Shown here piece by piece: positions 52,625 through 61,924 of a DNA stretch of 64,000 nucleotides. The notes beneath the pieces were generated by a model. That model was not told the origin of the DNA. It saw only the letters and a program-made list of their open reading frames with translations, and searched no databases. Position numbers and translations under genes: made by a program. Position 1 is the stretch's first letter. Each line of letters begins with the position of its first letter. This DNA is from Desulfurococcus sp. (GTDB lineage Archaea > Thermoproteota > Thermoprotei_A > Sulfolobales > Desulfurococcaceae), in contig JAPNUX010000001.1 in assembly GCA_026626905.1 (NCBI GenBank), positions 1-64,000 on the forward strand. Direction: 5' to 3'.

Positions 52625-53550
52625 GCTCTAACACCTATACTCTCAAGCTCCTCTCTCACCCTCCCCCACTGCTCTCTCAGGAGGCTTAGAGAAGGATAGT
52701 TGTATATGGAGCTAGGGAGCTCAGTGTAGAATGGTCTATTGCATCCAGGGCAGCCGCGGGTCTGGAGGTCTCTATAGAAGTCTACTCTCGGCTTCCTCCT
52801 GAATCTATGTGAGTCTACATCAATGTACTCCAGCGGGTTCTCACCGCTCTCAAGTAGTTCAACCGCGATCTGGAGGATCCTGTAGTATCCTTTATCAATA
52901 CTCCTCCTGGAAGCTGGATCAAAGTAGTTGAATAGTGCTACACGGGCTCCAGTAGAGTATATTTTCACTAGTGTTTCAAGAGCCTCCTTCAAGCTCTCCC
53001 CTAGCCCTGCTATCACGTGCACGTAGACGTTGCCCCTCCCAAACACTCTGACACCACTCTCAATAAACCTCCAGTACAAGCTCCAAGTGTACGGTTTACC
53101 CCACTTCACGAATAACTCTTCTGTCAGAGTATCCAAGCCTACTCCCAGCGTGTCAACTCCCAGCCTCTTAAACTCCTCTAGGATGCCTGCGGGGACAGGG
53201 GTTATAGCAAGAGATAGAGGCCTGCTTGAAACACCTCTAATAGCTCTCACGAACTCCACGGCCTCCTCAATAAACTTCTCCTTGATTACTGTCTGAAAGC
53301 ATATTCTCTCGAATACATCCCTCCACGCTGCTAGTACTTCACTCAACTCAACACTCGGCCACACCATCTTACCCAGCCAGTCACCCTTGAAGAACCTCCA
53401 TGATTGAGTGCAGTAGAGGCAGCCTCCCAGGCATCCTGTCTTAGAGTACTGGAGGAAGTATGCTGTGAAAGGCTCCTCCATGCTTTTAACAGATTGAAGG
53501 CCTAGCTTAGCGAGAGTACCTATCGAGGCCCTGATAAGCATATACTCCAC
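52621..53550 (-). CDS. Radical SAM protein, LipS-type lipoyl synthase component (partner)
   Basis: A 309-residue radical SAM enzyme. SKTGCLGGCLYCTQSWRF is the C-x3-C-x2-C motif, LSLAITPVP and LGVGLDTLTEELFVKWG follow, and TRGCPGCNRPFYTELP near the C-terminus supplies the Cys pair of an auxiliary cluster. It starts at 53550, back to back with the lipoate ligase gene at 53592, so a divergent promoter lies in about 40 bases. Together with the next gene it probably makes lipoyl from octanoyl groups on the ligase products. Confidence 0.78.
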   Translation of the reverse strand: MEYMLIRASIGTLAKLGLQSVKSMEEPFTAYFLQYSKTGCLGGCLYCTQSWRFFKGDWLGKMVWPSVELSEVLAAWRDVFERICFQTVIKEKFIEEAVEFVRAIRGVSSRPLSLAITPVPAGILEEFKRLGVDTLGVGLDTLTEELFVKWGKPYTWSLYWRFIESGVRVFGRGNVYVHVIAGLGESLKEALETLVKIYSTGARVALFNYFDPASRRSIDKGYYRILQIAVELLESGENPLEYIDVDSHRFRRKPRVDFYRDLQTRGCPGCNRPFYTELPSSIYNYPSLSLLREQWGRVREELESIGVRA

Positions 53551-53591
53551 CAGTACTATAACAGTTTTATAGTGGTGGAGGCTATTAACAC

Positions 53592-54371
53592 GTGGATCAG
53601 GGGCTTCAAGCCTTGAAGCTTAGAGTCATAGTTGACACTGAAGGCTCAAGCGCGTACTGGAATATGGGTATGGATGAAGCAGTCTTAAACCTCAGGGTAG
53701 AGGGTAGAGTACCAGATACTCTTAGACTCTACGTTTTCAAGCCTTCAGCTGCCACCATAGGCTACTTCCAGAAGATTAGTGAATCCGTGGATGTAGACTA
53801 CGCTACCTCACACGGCATTGATGTGACGAGGAGGATTAGCGGGGGCGGCTCAGTCTACCATGATTCAAACGGCGAGGTAACATACAGTGTAGTCCTCCCA
53901 GCTACAGGAGTACTAAGTGATGTCGCAGAAAGCTACAGGATTATATGTGGTGGGATAGTAGAAGCTATAAGAATTCTAGGCGGCGAAGCATCCTTCATGC
54001 CAGTCAACGATGTAGTAGTAAAAGGAAGAAAGATATCTGGTAGCGCGCAGGCACGCCGAAAAGGATTTCTACTACAGCACGGGACGCTAATGTACGCTAC
54101 AGACCTCGATGAAGCTGCTAGAGTTCTCAGAGCACCTAGAGTAAAGCTTGAAGCTAAAGGAGTCTCAAGTATAAGGGAGAGAGTTATAACGCTCAGAGAA
54201 GCTCTCTCCAGGGATGTAGGTAGAGAGGAGGTTGTAGAAGCACTACTCAAAGGCTTCACTAGAGCCTTAAACGCTGAGGTATACTTCGACGAGTACAGTG
54301 AGGATGAGTTAAAGCTAGCTGAAGAACTCTCAGCTAAGTATAAGAGTAGAGAGTGGATTTACAAGAGGTGA
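53592..54371 (+). CDS. lplA: Lipoate/octanoate-protein ligase, catalytic subunit
   Basis: A 259-residue ligase of the LplA N-terminal type. YWNMGMDEAVL and RRISGGGSVYHDSNGEVTYS are the substrate-binding motifs, and VKGRKISGSAQARRKGFLLQ with HGTLMY carries the catalytic Lys. It lacks the C-terminal accessory domain, which is encoded by the next gene. GTG 53592 is near-leaderless after ttttatag; TTG 53616 would start just before the first strand and is an alternative. The pair activates lipoate or octanoate and loads it on acceptor proteins. Confidence 0.9.
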   Translation: MDQGLQALKLRVIVDTEGSSAYWNMGMDEAVLNLRVEGRVPDTLRLYVFKPSAATIGYFQKISESVDVDYATSHGIDVTRRISGGGSVYHDSNGEVTYSVVLPATGVLSDVAESYRIICGGIVEAIRILGGEASFMPVNDVVVKGRKISGSAQARRKGFLLQHGTLMYATDLDEAARVLRAPRVKLEAKGVSSIRERVITLREALSRDVGREEVVEALLKGFTRALNAEVYFDEYSEDELKLAEELSAKYKSREWIYKR

Positions 54372-54380
54372 GGTAGAGTA

Positions 54381-54677
54381 TTGAAGGCTAGGAGGACTAT
54401 TAGAGAAGAGAAGACTCTTGATGTTGAAGTAGAAGTTGAAGGAGGAGTCATAAAGCACGTGGAGATCTCAGGGGACTTCTTCGCCTACCCTAGTGAAGCA
54501 GTCGAAGAACTCGAGGAGGCTTTAAAAGGCTGCGGGAGCGTAGACTGCATTAACAGCGTCTTCGAGAAGCTGAGAGGAGTACTTCTAGTAGGCGTTAAAC
54601 TAGGCTCCCTGAGAGAAGCTGTTATCAGTGTATTCACGTCACTTACCAGTGAATCCTATCCCGGGGAGTCGAAGTAG
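54381..54677 (+). CDS. lplB: Lipoate-protein ligase accessory (C-terminal domain) subunit
   Basis: A 98-residue protein matching the separate C-terminal domain of archaeal lipoate ligases (KTLDVEVEVEGGVIKHVEIS, GDFFAYP, later LGSLREAV). It starts with TTG nine bases after lplA, so the two subunits are co-made. It is needed for lipoate activation in the bipartite archaeal enzyme. Its last 22 bases overlap the end of the convergent gene at 54656. Confidence 0.88.
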   Translation: MKARRTIREEKTLDVEVEVEGGVIKHVEISGDFFAYPSEAVEELEEALKGCGSVDCINSVFEKLRGVLLVGVKLGSLREAVISVFTSLTSESYPGESK

Positions 54678-55513
54678 ACTATAATGTTCAGTCTACCACC
54701 GATAGCTGCAAGTCTCTCTGAAACCCTGCTTAGAATACTACTACAGTAGTCTAAGGGGTGTGCTGAAAGACACTTCTTGTATAAGTGCGTGAAAGCTGTA
54801 GCTAGCTCAGCGTAGTATGATGCAGCTTCATCCAGGCTTAAAGCAGGTAGCTCGTCGAGAGCACTATTGAAGAGGTTGAGTAAAGCCTCAGTGAACTCAG
54901 CGTGTAGAAGACTCCCTGAATCCTCGTTGAGAGATAATTCTTTAATAGCTTCAACTTTAACAGGTAGCCATCCAGCACCTCTAGCATTCGCGAGCACTCT
55001 GAGAATCCTTGAGGAGAACACTGGAGGTAGTGCTTGAAGAGGGCCTCTCACAACATCCTTTAAGAAGTCAGTGACCCTGGAGTCAGGCTTCCCTGAAAGC
55101 ATCTTCACGACAAGCCTGCTGAGAGCCGTGTAGACACCCTCATGAAATCCCGCTTCGGCAAGAGATTCTAGCACTACTATACCGCAGGAAGCCAGGCTTG
55201 GATCTCCTTCAATACTAGATGAAATCATTAATTCAAGCTCTCCAATCACTCTTCTAGCATCAACCCCTAGAGTGACACGCTTAATGAAGCCAGCGTACTC
55301 CTCTAAGCCTACTAGAGGCTTAATACTACAGAGTGATCTTACAGCATCCTGGAATACTCTTGAAGAATAACTCTGAGAGAACCCGCCTTTAAACCACTCG
55401 ACAACCTCCCTGCTGCATGAAGCATTCTTCACGCATGAAGCCAGAGCACTCGGCTCGACAATACTAGTCAAAGCTGACACCACGCTGCAAACCACTCGAG
55501 TAAGCCTCGACAA
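54656..55513 (-). CDS. Hypothetical helical protein
   Basis: A 285-residue protein that I do not recognise. It is almost entirely helical, with a repeated pattern of about 40 residues that might be HEAT-like, and has seven cysteines, among them LASCVKNASCSREV and SLASCGIVVL. It has no signal or membrane helix. It is convergent with lplB, with tail-to-tail overlap, and divergent from the feoA gene. Neither neighbour explains it. Confidence 0.5.
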   Translation of the reverse strand: MSRLTRVVCSVVSALTSIVEPSALASCVKNASCSREVVEWFKGGFSQSYSSRVFQDAVRSLCSIKPLVGLEEYAGFIKRVTLGVDARRVIGELELMISSSIEGDPSLASCGIVVLESLAEAGFHEGVYTALSRLVVKMLSGKPDSRVTDFLKDVVRGPLQALPPVFSSRILRVLANARGAGWLPVKVEAIKELSLNEDSGSLLHAEFTEALLNLFNSALDELPALSLDEAASYYAELATAFTHLYKKCLSAHPLDYCSSILSRVSERLAAIGGRLNIIVYFDSPG

Positions 55514-55621
55514 CCTTAAGGATTAAAGTAAACCCTATTAACTACACTACTGTAGAACAGCAGGAGTATTCATCTCCACAGGCTTATTAACCCTGATTAA
55601 AATTTTAAAACTATTGAGAGG

Positions 55622-55900
55622 GTGTTAGGCTTACCTAACATTCCTATAGAGGGGGGGGATGTGACGCTAGATGAAGTACCGCCAGGCTCGAAGGTGAGAA
55701 TAGTGGATATAGCCCACCACGGGGGGTGGGTTTACAGGCTCTACCAGCTAGGCGTTTACACAGGGGTGGTAGTTGAAGTAGTCTACAATGAGGGGAGGGG
55801 GCCGGTAGTAATATCTGTAAACAGCTCGGAGGTTGTAGTAGGAAGAGGACTAGCCCGGAGGATCATAGTAGAACCTGTTAAAGGTGAGAGTAGTGCCTAA
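55622..55900 (+). CDS. feoA: FeoA-domain protein
   Basis: A 92-residue SH3-like FeoA protein (TLDEVPPGSKVRIVDIAHHG, then YRLYQLGVYTGVVVEVV, and EVVVGRGLARRIIVE). It supports FeoB in ferrous iron uptake. GTG 55622 gives the longest form. GTG 55661 starts at the domain itself, has GAGG eight bases upstream, and fits better with the aattttaaaa box at 55601-55610, so the mature start may be there. It overlaps feoB, indicating coupling. Confidence 0.85.
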   Translation: MLGLPNIPIEGGDVTLDEVPPGSKVRIVDIAHHGGWVYRLYQLGVYTGVVVEVVYNEGRGPVVISVNSSEVVVGRGLARRIIVEPVKGESSA

Positions 55901-57956
55901 GACAATCAAAGTTCTACTCCTAGGGCAGCCTAATGTAGGTAAGTCGAGTTTATTCAATACTCTTACAAAAGCCCATGTTGAGGTAGGCAACTGGCCTGGT
56001 AAAACTGTTGTAGTCCATAAGGGTGAAGTATCCTACAGGGATTACAGGATTGTAATCTATGATCTACCGGGAATATACGGTTTCACAACGCTAACACAAG
56101 AGGAGCTTGTCGCCAGGGAAGCCCTGCTACTCGAGAAGCCTGATGTAGTAGTAGTTATAGTTGACTCGACGATACCTGAGAGAACAATGAACCTGGCAGT
56201 CCAGGTTCTAGAGCTAACAGGCAGAGTAGTAATAGTATTCTCTAAGACAGACTTAGCTCACGGGAAGGGGATTCATGTAAACTACGAGGGGCTGGCTAGA
56301 GAGCTGGGAGTACCTGTTGTACCTGTATCCATAGCAGGAGAATTCGAGGCTGAGGAGCTACTGGAAACCATAGTTAGAGCTTCAAGTGGAGTTAGAGAGC
56401 CGTTGAGAGTAGACTACGGCCTGCTCAACGAGTACATTACTGCTATAGAAGATATTCTCTCTAAGACTAAACTAGAGTATCCTGCTAGATGGGTTGCACT
56501 AAGGCTTCTCGAAGGCGATAGAGTACTATGGGAGCAGGTTAAGCAGGCTCTGCCATCAGACTCCATTAAAGCTATTGAGGATATCCTCGAGGAAGTCAAC
56601 AGGCTGGTAGGTGATCCAGCTGAGAAGATCACGGAAGCCCGCTTCAAGTTCATTGAAAGCATTGCTTCAAAGCATATAGCGAAGGCTAAAATCAAGGCTT
56701 CTCCAGCACCCTCCCTCCTCTACAAGCCTGTAGTAGGGTTAACTGTAGCTGTTGGATTATACCTCCTAGTATTCACAGCTGTATTCGCGTTGAATACAGG
56801 GTTCCCCTTAAACGTCATACTTTCATCTCTAGGCTTAGAGAATGCTGCAGCACTTGTTGAAGAGTACTCTCTAAGCGGCTTGATAGATAAAGGGTTCAGC
56901 CTGCTCACAGGTATCCTGGAGCCTCTACGAGACTCTAATCCTGCACTCTACAGTTTCATAGCTGACGGGGTTGTAGGCGGAGTTGCCGGCATACTAGTAT
57001 TCCTGCCTTTAATTCTAATAGTAGTCTTAATCCAGGTGGTCATAGAGGACAGCGGGCTTGCACCAAGGCTGGCAGTAGCCTCCCACAGCCTCTTCTCGAA
57101 GATCGGTGCCAGCGGGCATGCATTCTTCCCATTCATGCTGGGCTTCGGGTGTAACGTGCCAGCTATAATGGCTACTAGAACCAACCCGAATAGTCTTGAG
57201 AGGCTTAGATTAATACTCACGCTTTCATTCATACCCTGCCAGGCTAGACTAGTTGTTCTACTAGCCTTCACAGCCGCTGTCACCAGGTTCTTCTCAGGTC
57301 TTATAATAGCAGCCTCATACATCCTTGCTATAGCAGCCTTCATCCTAGTAAACTATGCTCTCTACAAGCTCAGCAGGAGTGGTGAGAGGGAGCCGCAGCT
57401 ACTAATGGAGGTTCCAGCCCTCCACAAGCCTCTAGCTAGAGTAGTCTACTGGAAGACAGCTGCCACAGTCAAGCATTTCCTGAGGAAAGCTGGCTTCATA
57501 ATCTTCACTGCCAGCATAGTATTCTGGTTCCTAATGTACTTTACGCCTAGCTTAGAGTACACTGAGGATATCAATACGAGTATTGCTGCACAGCTCTCGA
57601 GAAGCATTGAAGTAATTGTAGCCCCCTTGGGGATTACGGGGGCTAGCGCCTGGATAGCCTCTCTAGCAGTCATAGTAGGCTTCATCGCTAAAGAGCTCGT
57701 GGTTTCAGCTATGCTTATAGCAACAGGCTCTGACACTATGAGGGATGCAATGGCTTTAATAGGGTTAAGCGACCCCCAGCTACTATCTCTAGCAGTCTTC
57801 GTGACCCTCTACGTGCCCTGCCTTGCAACTATCGCGACAATATACTCTGAGACAAGGAGCTTAAAGTGGACTCTACTAGCTGTAGCAATCTCGCTTTCAG
57901 TAGCATACGTCTTTGCTTCTCTCGTAGGACTGGTAGCCATGCTGGCAGTAGGCTAG
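55893..57956 (+). CDS. feoB: Ferrous iron transport protein B
   Basis: About 687 residues. The cytoplasmic G domain has G1 GQPNVGKS (residues 11-18), the GNWPGKTVVV switch, G3 DLPGIYGF and G4-like FSKTD, followed by a helical GDI domain, then the membrane part with two Gate motifs (GFGCNVPAIMATR and VPCLATIATIYSE). It imports Fe2+. GTG 55893 is preferred to 55884 because GGTGA lies five bases before it. The G4 motif reads FSKTDL rather than the usual NKxD, so guanine specificity could be altered. Confidence 0.94.
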   Translation: MPKTIKVLLLGQPNVGKSSLFNTLTKAHVEVGNWPGKTVVVHKGEVSYRDYRIVIYDLPGIYGFTTLTQEELVAREALLLEKPDVVVVIVDSTIPERTMNLAVQVLELTGRVVIVFSKTDLAHGKGIHVNYEGLARELGVPVVPVSIAGEFEAEELLETIVRASSGVREPLRVDYGLLNEYITAIEDILSKTKLEYPARWVALRLLEGDRVLWEQVKQALPSDSIKAIEDILEEVNRLVGDPAEKITEARFKFIESIASKHIAKAKIKASPAPSLLYKPVVGLTVAVGLYLLVFTAVFALNTGFPLNVILSSLGLENAAALVEEYSLSGLIDKGFSLLTGILEPLRDSNPALYSFIADGVVGGVAGILVFLPLILIVVLIQVVIEDSGLAPRLAVASHSLFSKIGASGHAFFPFMLGFGCNVPAIMATRTNPNSLERLRLILTLSFIPCQARLVVLLAFTAAVTRFFSGLIIAASYILAIAAFILVNYALYKLSRSGEREPQLLMEVPALHKPLARVVYWKTAATVKHFLRKAGFIIFTASIVFWFLMYFTPSLEYTEDINTSIAAQLSRSIEVIVAPLGITGASAWIASLAVIVGFIAKELVVSAMLIATGSDTMRDAMALIGLSDPQLLSLAVFVTLYVPCLATIATIYSETRSLKWTLLAVAISLSVAYVFASLVGLVAMLAVG

Positions 57957-58939
57957 TCGCCACACTTCGAGGATCTCACGCTTCTACTCACTACTATATC
58001 CATTGCAGCCTCAACAATATCTGTTAGATACGCGATTATACGCATCAAGTGTACTACCGCGCTTGCATCAATATCCCTGCTCTTCAACTCCTCCTCCAGG
58101 CTCCTTAGCTTCAATATGGATTCCTCCACGCTGAGAGGCCTGCCTGGATCCTCGAGTATACTAGTGTACTCGCTGAGAATATTAATCATGGCTTCACGGA
58201 TCCTCTCCATGAAGCCTTCAACACTCTCCAGCTCGCCTGCACTCCTACCCCTAGACCAGTAGTATAACTGGACTATGTGGTCGCCTATTCTCTCAAGAGT
58301 TTTAAGCGTGCTTGCAATAGAGAGGGCTTCGCTAAGAGACTTCAACCCGGTTTTATCTAGTGGTAGCCTGCCCTGCATAACCATATTCAACTGCCTAATA
58401 GAGTAGAGGTATAGCTTGTCGATTAATCCATCCCTCTCCTCTACGTCGAGAGCCAGCCTGCTTCTAATGGATTCTTCAACCTCCCTTATGAATAATGGTA
58501 GAGCCCTACTCATCTTTCTAACAGCCTCGATTAAGGGTAGTGATGCCACGTCAACCAGGCAGGCGAAGGTTATATAGCCTTCCCCCTCCTCGATGACCTC
58601 TAAGCCGATTAAGCTTGACTCGAGAACCCTGTACACTCTCTCCCTGAACTCACTGCACTTCAACCCGCATTTAACTCTAATCAAGTCTACTCCATTAACG
58701 TAGAGTGACACCAGCTTCAGGAATGCCTCGTTAAACCCTATGCCCTCGTAGTCTACTGTAAAGCAGCTCTGCTGAACAGGCTTTCTAGTAGTAGACGGCC
58801 TTACGATCAACGTGTAGTCTTCAGCTACTTCAACTTCTACTTCATCTCCTCTCTTCAAGCCGTGGTAGCGCAGCCACTTCTTCGGCAGGGATACCCCTAG
58901 CGATGCAGCCCCCATCTTCTGGAGTCTCCTCCTGTACAC
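57953..58939 (-). CDS. Phosphate uptake regulator with AbrB and PhoU domains
   Basis: A 328-residue archaeal regulator. The N-terminus is an AbrB/SpoVT-like DNA-binding domain (GAASLGVSLPKKWLRYHG, LKRGDEVEVEVAEDYTLIVRP), and two PhoU-like helical repeats follow (about residues 110-325, including LKTLERIGDHIVQLYYW with ExxxD metal ligands). It lies divergently from the pst operon with about 80-120 bases between, so it probably controls phosphate uptake genes. Its end overlaps the feoB stop by four bases. Confidence 0.85.
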   Translation of the reverse strand: MYRRRLQKMGAASLGVSLPKKWLRYHGLKRGDEVEVEVAEDYTLIVRPSTTRKPVQQSCFTVDYEGIGFNEAFLKLVSLYVNGVDLIRVKCGLKCSEFRERVYRVLESSLIGLEVIEEGEGYITFACLVDVASLPLIEAVRKMSRALPLFIREVEESIRSRLALDVEERDGLIDKLYLYSIRQLNMVMQGRLPLDKTGLKSLSEALSIASTLKTLERIGDHIVQLYYWSRGRSAGELESVEGFMERIREAMINILSEYTSILEDPGRPLSVEESILKLRSLEEELKSRDIDASAVVHLMRIIAYLTDIVEAAMDIVVSRSVRSSKCGD

Positions 58940-59020
58940 TCCACGACACCATTCTACTGGTACGTATCACATATACGGTTTAAGAATGCTCTTACAGTAC
59001 GACCATACCCCTACACCGTG

Positions 59021-59028
59021 TATTTAAT
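59021..59028 (+). promoter_or_regulatory. Likely TATA box of the pst operon
   Basis: The sequence tatttaat lies about 25-40 bases upstream of the two ATGs of pstS (59051, 59063). It would lie inside the coding region if the longer GTG 59018 start were used, which argues against that start. Confidence 0.45.
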
Positions 59029-59062
59029 CAGTAAAGTTCATTCAGCCAGCATGGTGCATGTT

Positions 59063-60175
59063 ATGGAGAAACCCGTGCTTCAGATCGCAGTTGTAGTTGT
59101 AGCAGTAGCTACTATAGCTCTAGCACTATACCTCCTCCTCCCACTATTCTCACCAGGTTCAACCCAGCAGTCAATAGTGATTAACGGGGCTGGAGCAACA
59201 TTCCCAGCCCCCCAGGTGCTTGAGTGGGCTAAGAGATTCAGCATGGAGACCGGGATTACAGTAGAGTATAATCCTGTTGGGAGTGGTGCTGGTAGAGCAA
59301 TGCTCTTCAATAAAACTGTTCTATTCGCATTCAGCGACCCGCCCTTAGAGAGAGACCTCTACCTTGAATACCAGGGTAAAATACTCCAGATACCAGTAGT
59401 CATAGGAGCAATAGCAATATCCTACAATATACCGGAGCTACCGAAGAACATTCACCTTAACTTGACAGGCGAGCTACTAGCCTTAATATACAAGGGTGAG
59501 ATCTCAAAGTGGAGTGATGAGAGAATTAAGAGAGTAAACCCTGAGGTAGCAAGCCTCCTCCCAGATAAGGATATAGTTGTAGTTCATAGAACAGACTCCA
59601 GCGGGACCACAAGGATCTTCACAGGCTACCTGCATAAAGTCGCTCCTAGTATATGGGGGTCTGATCTCGTCGGCTTCACAGTAGACTGGCCGGTGGACAA
59701 GCTTGGCAGAGGGCTAGGTGGTAAGGGTAATGAGGGTGTAGCCCAGCTAATACAGCAAACCCCTTACTCCATAGGCTACGTTGAAACAGGGTATGCTTTA
59801 GCAGTAAACATGCCTATAGCAAAGCTAATGAATAGGGATGGATACTACACGCTTCCAACTCGTGAATCAGTTCTCTCAGCCCTCGAGAACGCTGTAAGCA
59901 AGCTGCCAGACTCCCCGTTAGACGACTTCAGCATGGATCTCGATGTAGCTCTAGACGCACCTGGCTCTAACTCCTATCCTATAGCAGCATTCTCCCACAT
60001 GGTACTCTACGCTAAATACGATGATCCACTAGTAGCTAAAGCTCTAGCAGACTTCATCAGATTCATTGTAACCAAGGGTCAGCAGTATCTTCTCCCAGGA
60101 TACTACCCGCTCCCCGATAGAATAGTAAGCCTAGGCTTAAAGGCTGCAGAGATACTAGAGAAGACTGGTGGCTGA
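59063..60175 (+). CDS. pstS: Phosphate ABC transporter substrate-binding protein
   Basis: About 370 residues of the PstS family. An N-terminal hydrophobic helix (residues 4-25) serves as signal or anchor; INGAGATFPAPQVLEWAKRF opens the mature domain, VEYNPVGSGAGRAM and FAFSDPPL follow, and VVHRTDSSGTTRIFTGYL and GNEGVAQLI are the phosphate-binding segments. ATG 59063 is chosen since GGTG lies six bases before it and a TATA-like box precedes. It heads pstC, pstA, pstB and a PhoU-type gene. Confidence 0.93.
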   Translation: MEKPVLQIAVVVVAVATIALALYLLLPLFSPGSTQQSIVINGAGATFPAPQVLEWAKRFSMETGITVEYNPVGSGAGRAMLFNKTVLFAFSDPPLERDLYLEYQGKILQIPVVIGAIAISYNIPELPKNIHLNLTGELLALIYKGEISKWSDERIKRVNPEVASLLPDKDIVVVHRTDSSGTTRIFTGYLHKVAPSIWGSDLVGFTVDWPVDKLGRGLGGKGNEGVAQLIQQTPYSIGYVETGYALAVNMPIAKLMNRDGYYTLPTRESVLSALENAVSKLPDSPLDDFSMDLDVALDAPGSNSYPIAAFSHMVLYAKYDDPLVAKALADFIRFIVTKGQQYLLPGYYPLPDRIVSLGLKAAEILEKTGG

Positions 60176-61086
60176 GATTTAGGAGAGATAAGAGCTTCTT
60201 CTACATTCTTTTAACCCCTTCTCTCATCCCTCTCATAATACTCGCTCTCCTAACCCTCCACGTCCTCCTTATATCTCTAGATGCATTCAAATCCTACGGA
60301 GTTAACCTAATCCTAGGGGTGGTATGGGATCCACCCTCCCAGTCGTATGGTTTACTTCCAGCTCTAGCTGGAACACTAATCTCAAGTTTTATTTCAGCTA
60401 TTATTGCAACCCCTATCTCAGTATCCTTGATGTTTCTCATCGGGGATCTCCTACCTAAATCTGCCTCGAGGATCCTTCACAGGCTTGTCGAGGTCATGGG
60501 TTCAATCCCCACAGTAATCTACGGGCTGTGGGGCAGCACTATTGTAGCAGAGTTTCTGAGAAGCCAGGTTTACAGCCCGCTGTACAGCTACCTCGGCTTC
60601 CTACCGTTGTTCTCCTGTGAGCCTTTAAGCGGCCAGAGTATTCTGACAGCCGGGGTAGTCTTAGGGTTCTCGATAATCCCGTTTGCTTCATCCCTCCTGA
60701 TTGAAGGCTACCGTGCGCTCCCCGTTAAGTATCTTGAAGCAGCCTACTCTCTTGGATTCTATAGGTTTGAAGCCTACAGGCTTCTCCTCGGTGTCATGAA
60801 GCCCATTATTGTTGCCTCAGTACTCTTATCTCTCAGCAGGGCTCTAGGAGAGACAACAATAGTCACCTTAACTATTGGCAACGCGTACCTGCTATCCCCC
60901 TGCCTCTTCAACCCTGGTTCAACTATTTCATCATGGGTTGTAAACCAGTTTGAGAGCTCCTTCCTCTACCCGGGCGCGTTTCAAGCACTCTACTCTGGTG
61001 TACTACTAGTAATGATCCTCGCGTTAATCTTCAGCTACATTGGTGTCTCCTTGATTAACAAGTGGCAGGGTGTAATCTATGGCTAG
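60172..61086 (+). CDS. pstC: Phosphate ABC transporter permease, no canonical start codon
   Basis: The frame with the PstC domain (LPALAGTLISSFISAI, IPTVIYGLWG, LGFYRFEAYRLL, SLSRALGETTIVTL) has its first GTG at 60319. However, the preceding 49 codons are clearly coding and in frame: FRRDKSFFYILLTPSLIPLI is the expected basic start and first helix. No ATG, GTG or TTG lies in that stretch before an upstream stop; CTG 60172, overlapping the pstS stop, is the nearest candidate. So it may use a CTG start or depend on coupling, or carry a sequence error. A protein from 60319 would lack the first transmembrane helix. Confidence 0.78.
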   Translation: MRFRRDKSFFYILLTPSLIPLIILALLTLHVLLISLDAFKSYGVNLILGVVWDPPSQSYGLLPALAGTLISSFISAIIATPISVSLMFLIGDLLPKSASRILHRLVEVMGSIPTVIYGLWGSTIVAEFLRSQVYSPLYSYLGFLPLFSCEPLSGQSILTAGVVLGFSIIPFASSLLIEGYRALPVKYLEAAYSLGFYRFEAYRLLLGVMKPIIVASVLLSLSRALGETTIVTLTIGNAYLLSPCLFNPGSTISSWVVNQFESSFLYPGAFQALYSGVLLVMILALIFSYIGVSLINKWQGVIYG

Positions 61087-61924
61087 AAGACTCAGATTCA
61101 TCTTAGATAGATTGATGTTAACCCTGGTGGCTGCAGCAGGATCCCTAGGCCTTCTAGTATTATTCTCCCTGCTCTACAGTACAGTGGTTAAAGGACTACC
61201 CGTTCTACTGGAGAGGGGTGTTTCATTCCTCACAGACCTTCCTCCAACCCCCCTGGAGGAGGGTGGAGGTATTGCTCCAGCACTCGTGGGGACACTGCTC
61301 TCGTCGAGTATAGCGGTGGCTCTAGCAGTAGTACTAGCGTTCTTTACATCTTTCTTTACTCGTGAATACATGTTCTCGAAGACCTCTAAGCTCATTGAGT
61401 CTGTTATAAGAGCTTACAATGGTATCCCGACAATCATTGTCTCAATGTTCGTTTACATGGTAATAGTTGTATGGATGAGGCGCCCGAGCATTCTAGCAGG
61501 AGCTATAGCACTCTTCATTGCAGTCCTCCCTACAGCCCACTACTATCTTTCAACAGCATTAAGGAGTGTTGAGGAAAGGTATAGGGAGGCAGCTCTCTCA
61601 CTAGGCTTCAAGAGAATCCATGTATTCAGGTACATCTATCTCGGTATAGCCGGCAAGCAGATAGCCTCGGGAGTCCTGGTGACATTCATTAGAGCTATAG
61701 GGGAGACAGCCCCCCTCCTCTTTACAATCGGCTTCCTCACGAATGCAGTCTTCAAGGGTATTGATCAACCGGGTAATGCTATCTCCCTCCTAATATTCAA
61801 TTATGCTAGAACCCCTTACAGAAGCTACCATGAGGTAGCATGGGCTGCAACACTGGTTCTCATGGTGATTGTTCTAATAGCTGCACTAATCATCGAGGTC
61901 TCTATGAGGGAGGTGAGGAAGTAG
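61079..61924 (+). CDS. pstA: Phosphate ABC transporter permease
   Basis: A 281-residue membrane protein with about six helices. FLTDLPPTPLEEGGGIAPAL is the PstA-type extracellular loop, YNGIPTIIVSMFVYMVIVV is the permease hallmark, and the EAA loop reads ERYREAALSLGFKRIHVFRYI. It overlaps the pstC end by eight bases, and its stop overlaps the pstB start. With PstC it makes the phosphate channel. Confidence 0.92.
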   Translation: MARRLRFILDRLMLTLVAAAGSLGLLVLFSLLYSTVVKGLPVLLERGVSFLTDLPPTPLEEGGGIAPALVGTLLSSSIAVALAVVLAFFTSFFTREYMFSKTSKLIESVIRAYNGIPTIIVSMFVYMVIVVWMRRPSILAGAIALFIAVLPTAHYYLSTALRSVEERYREAALSLGFKRIHVFRYIYLGIAGKQIASGVLVTFIRAIGETAPLLFTIGFLTNAVFKGIDQPGNAISLLIFNYARTPYRSYHEVAWAATLVLMVIVLIAALIIEVSMREVRK

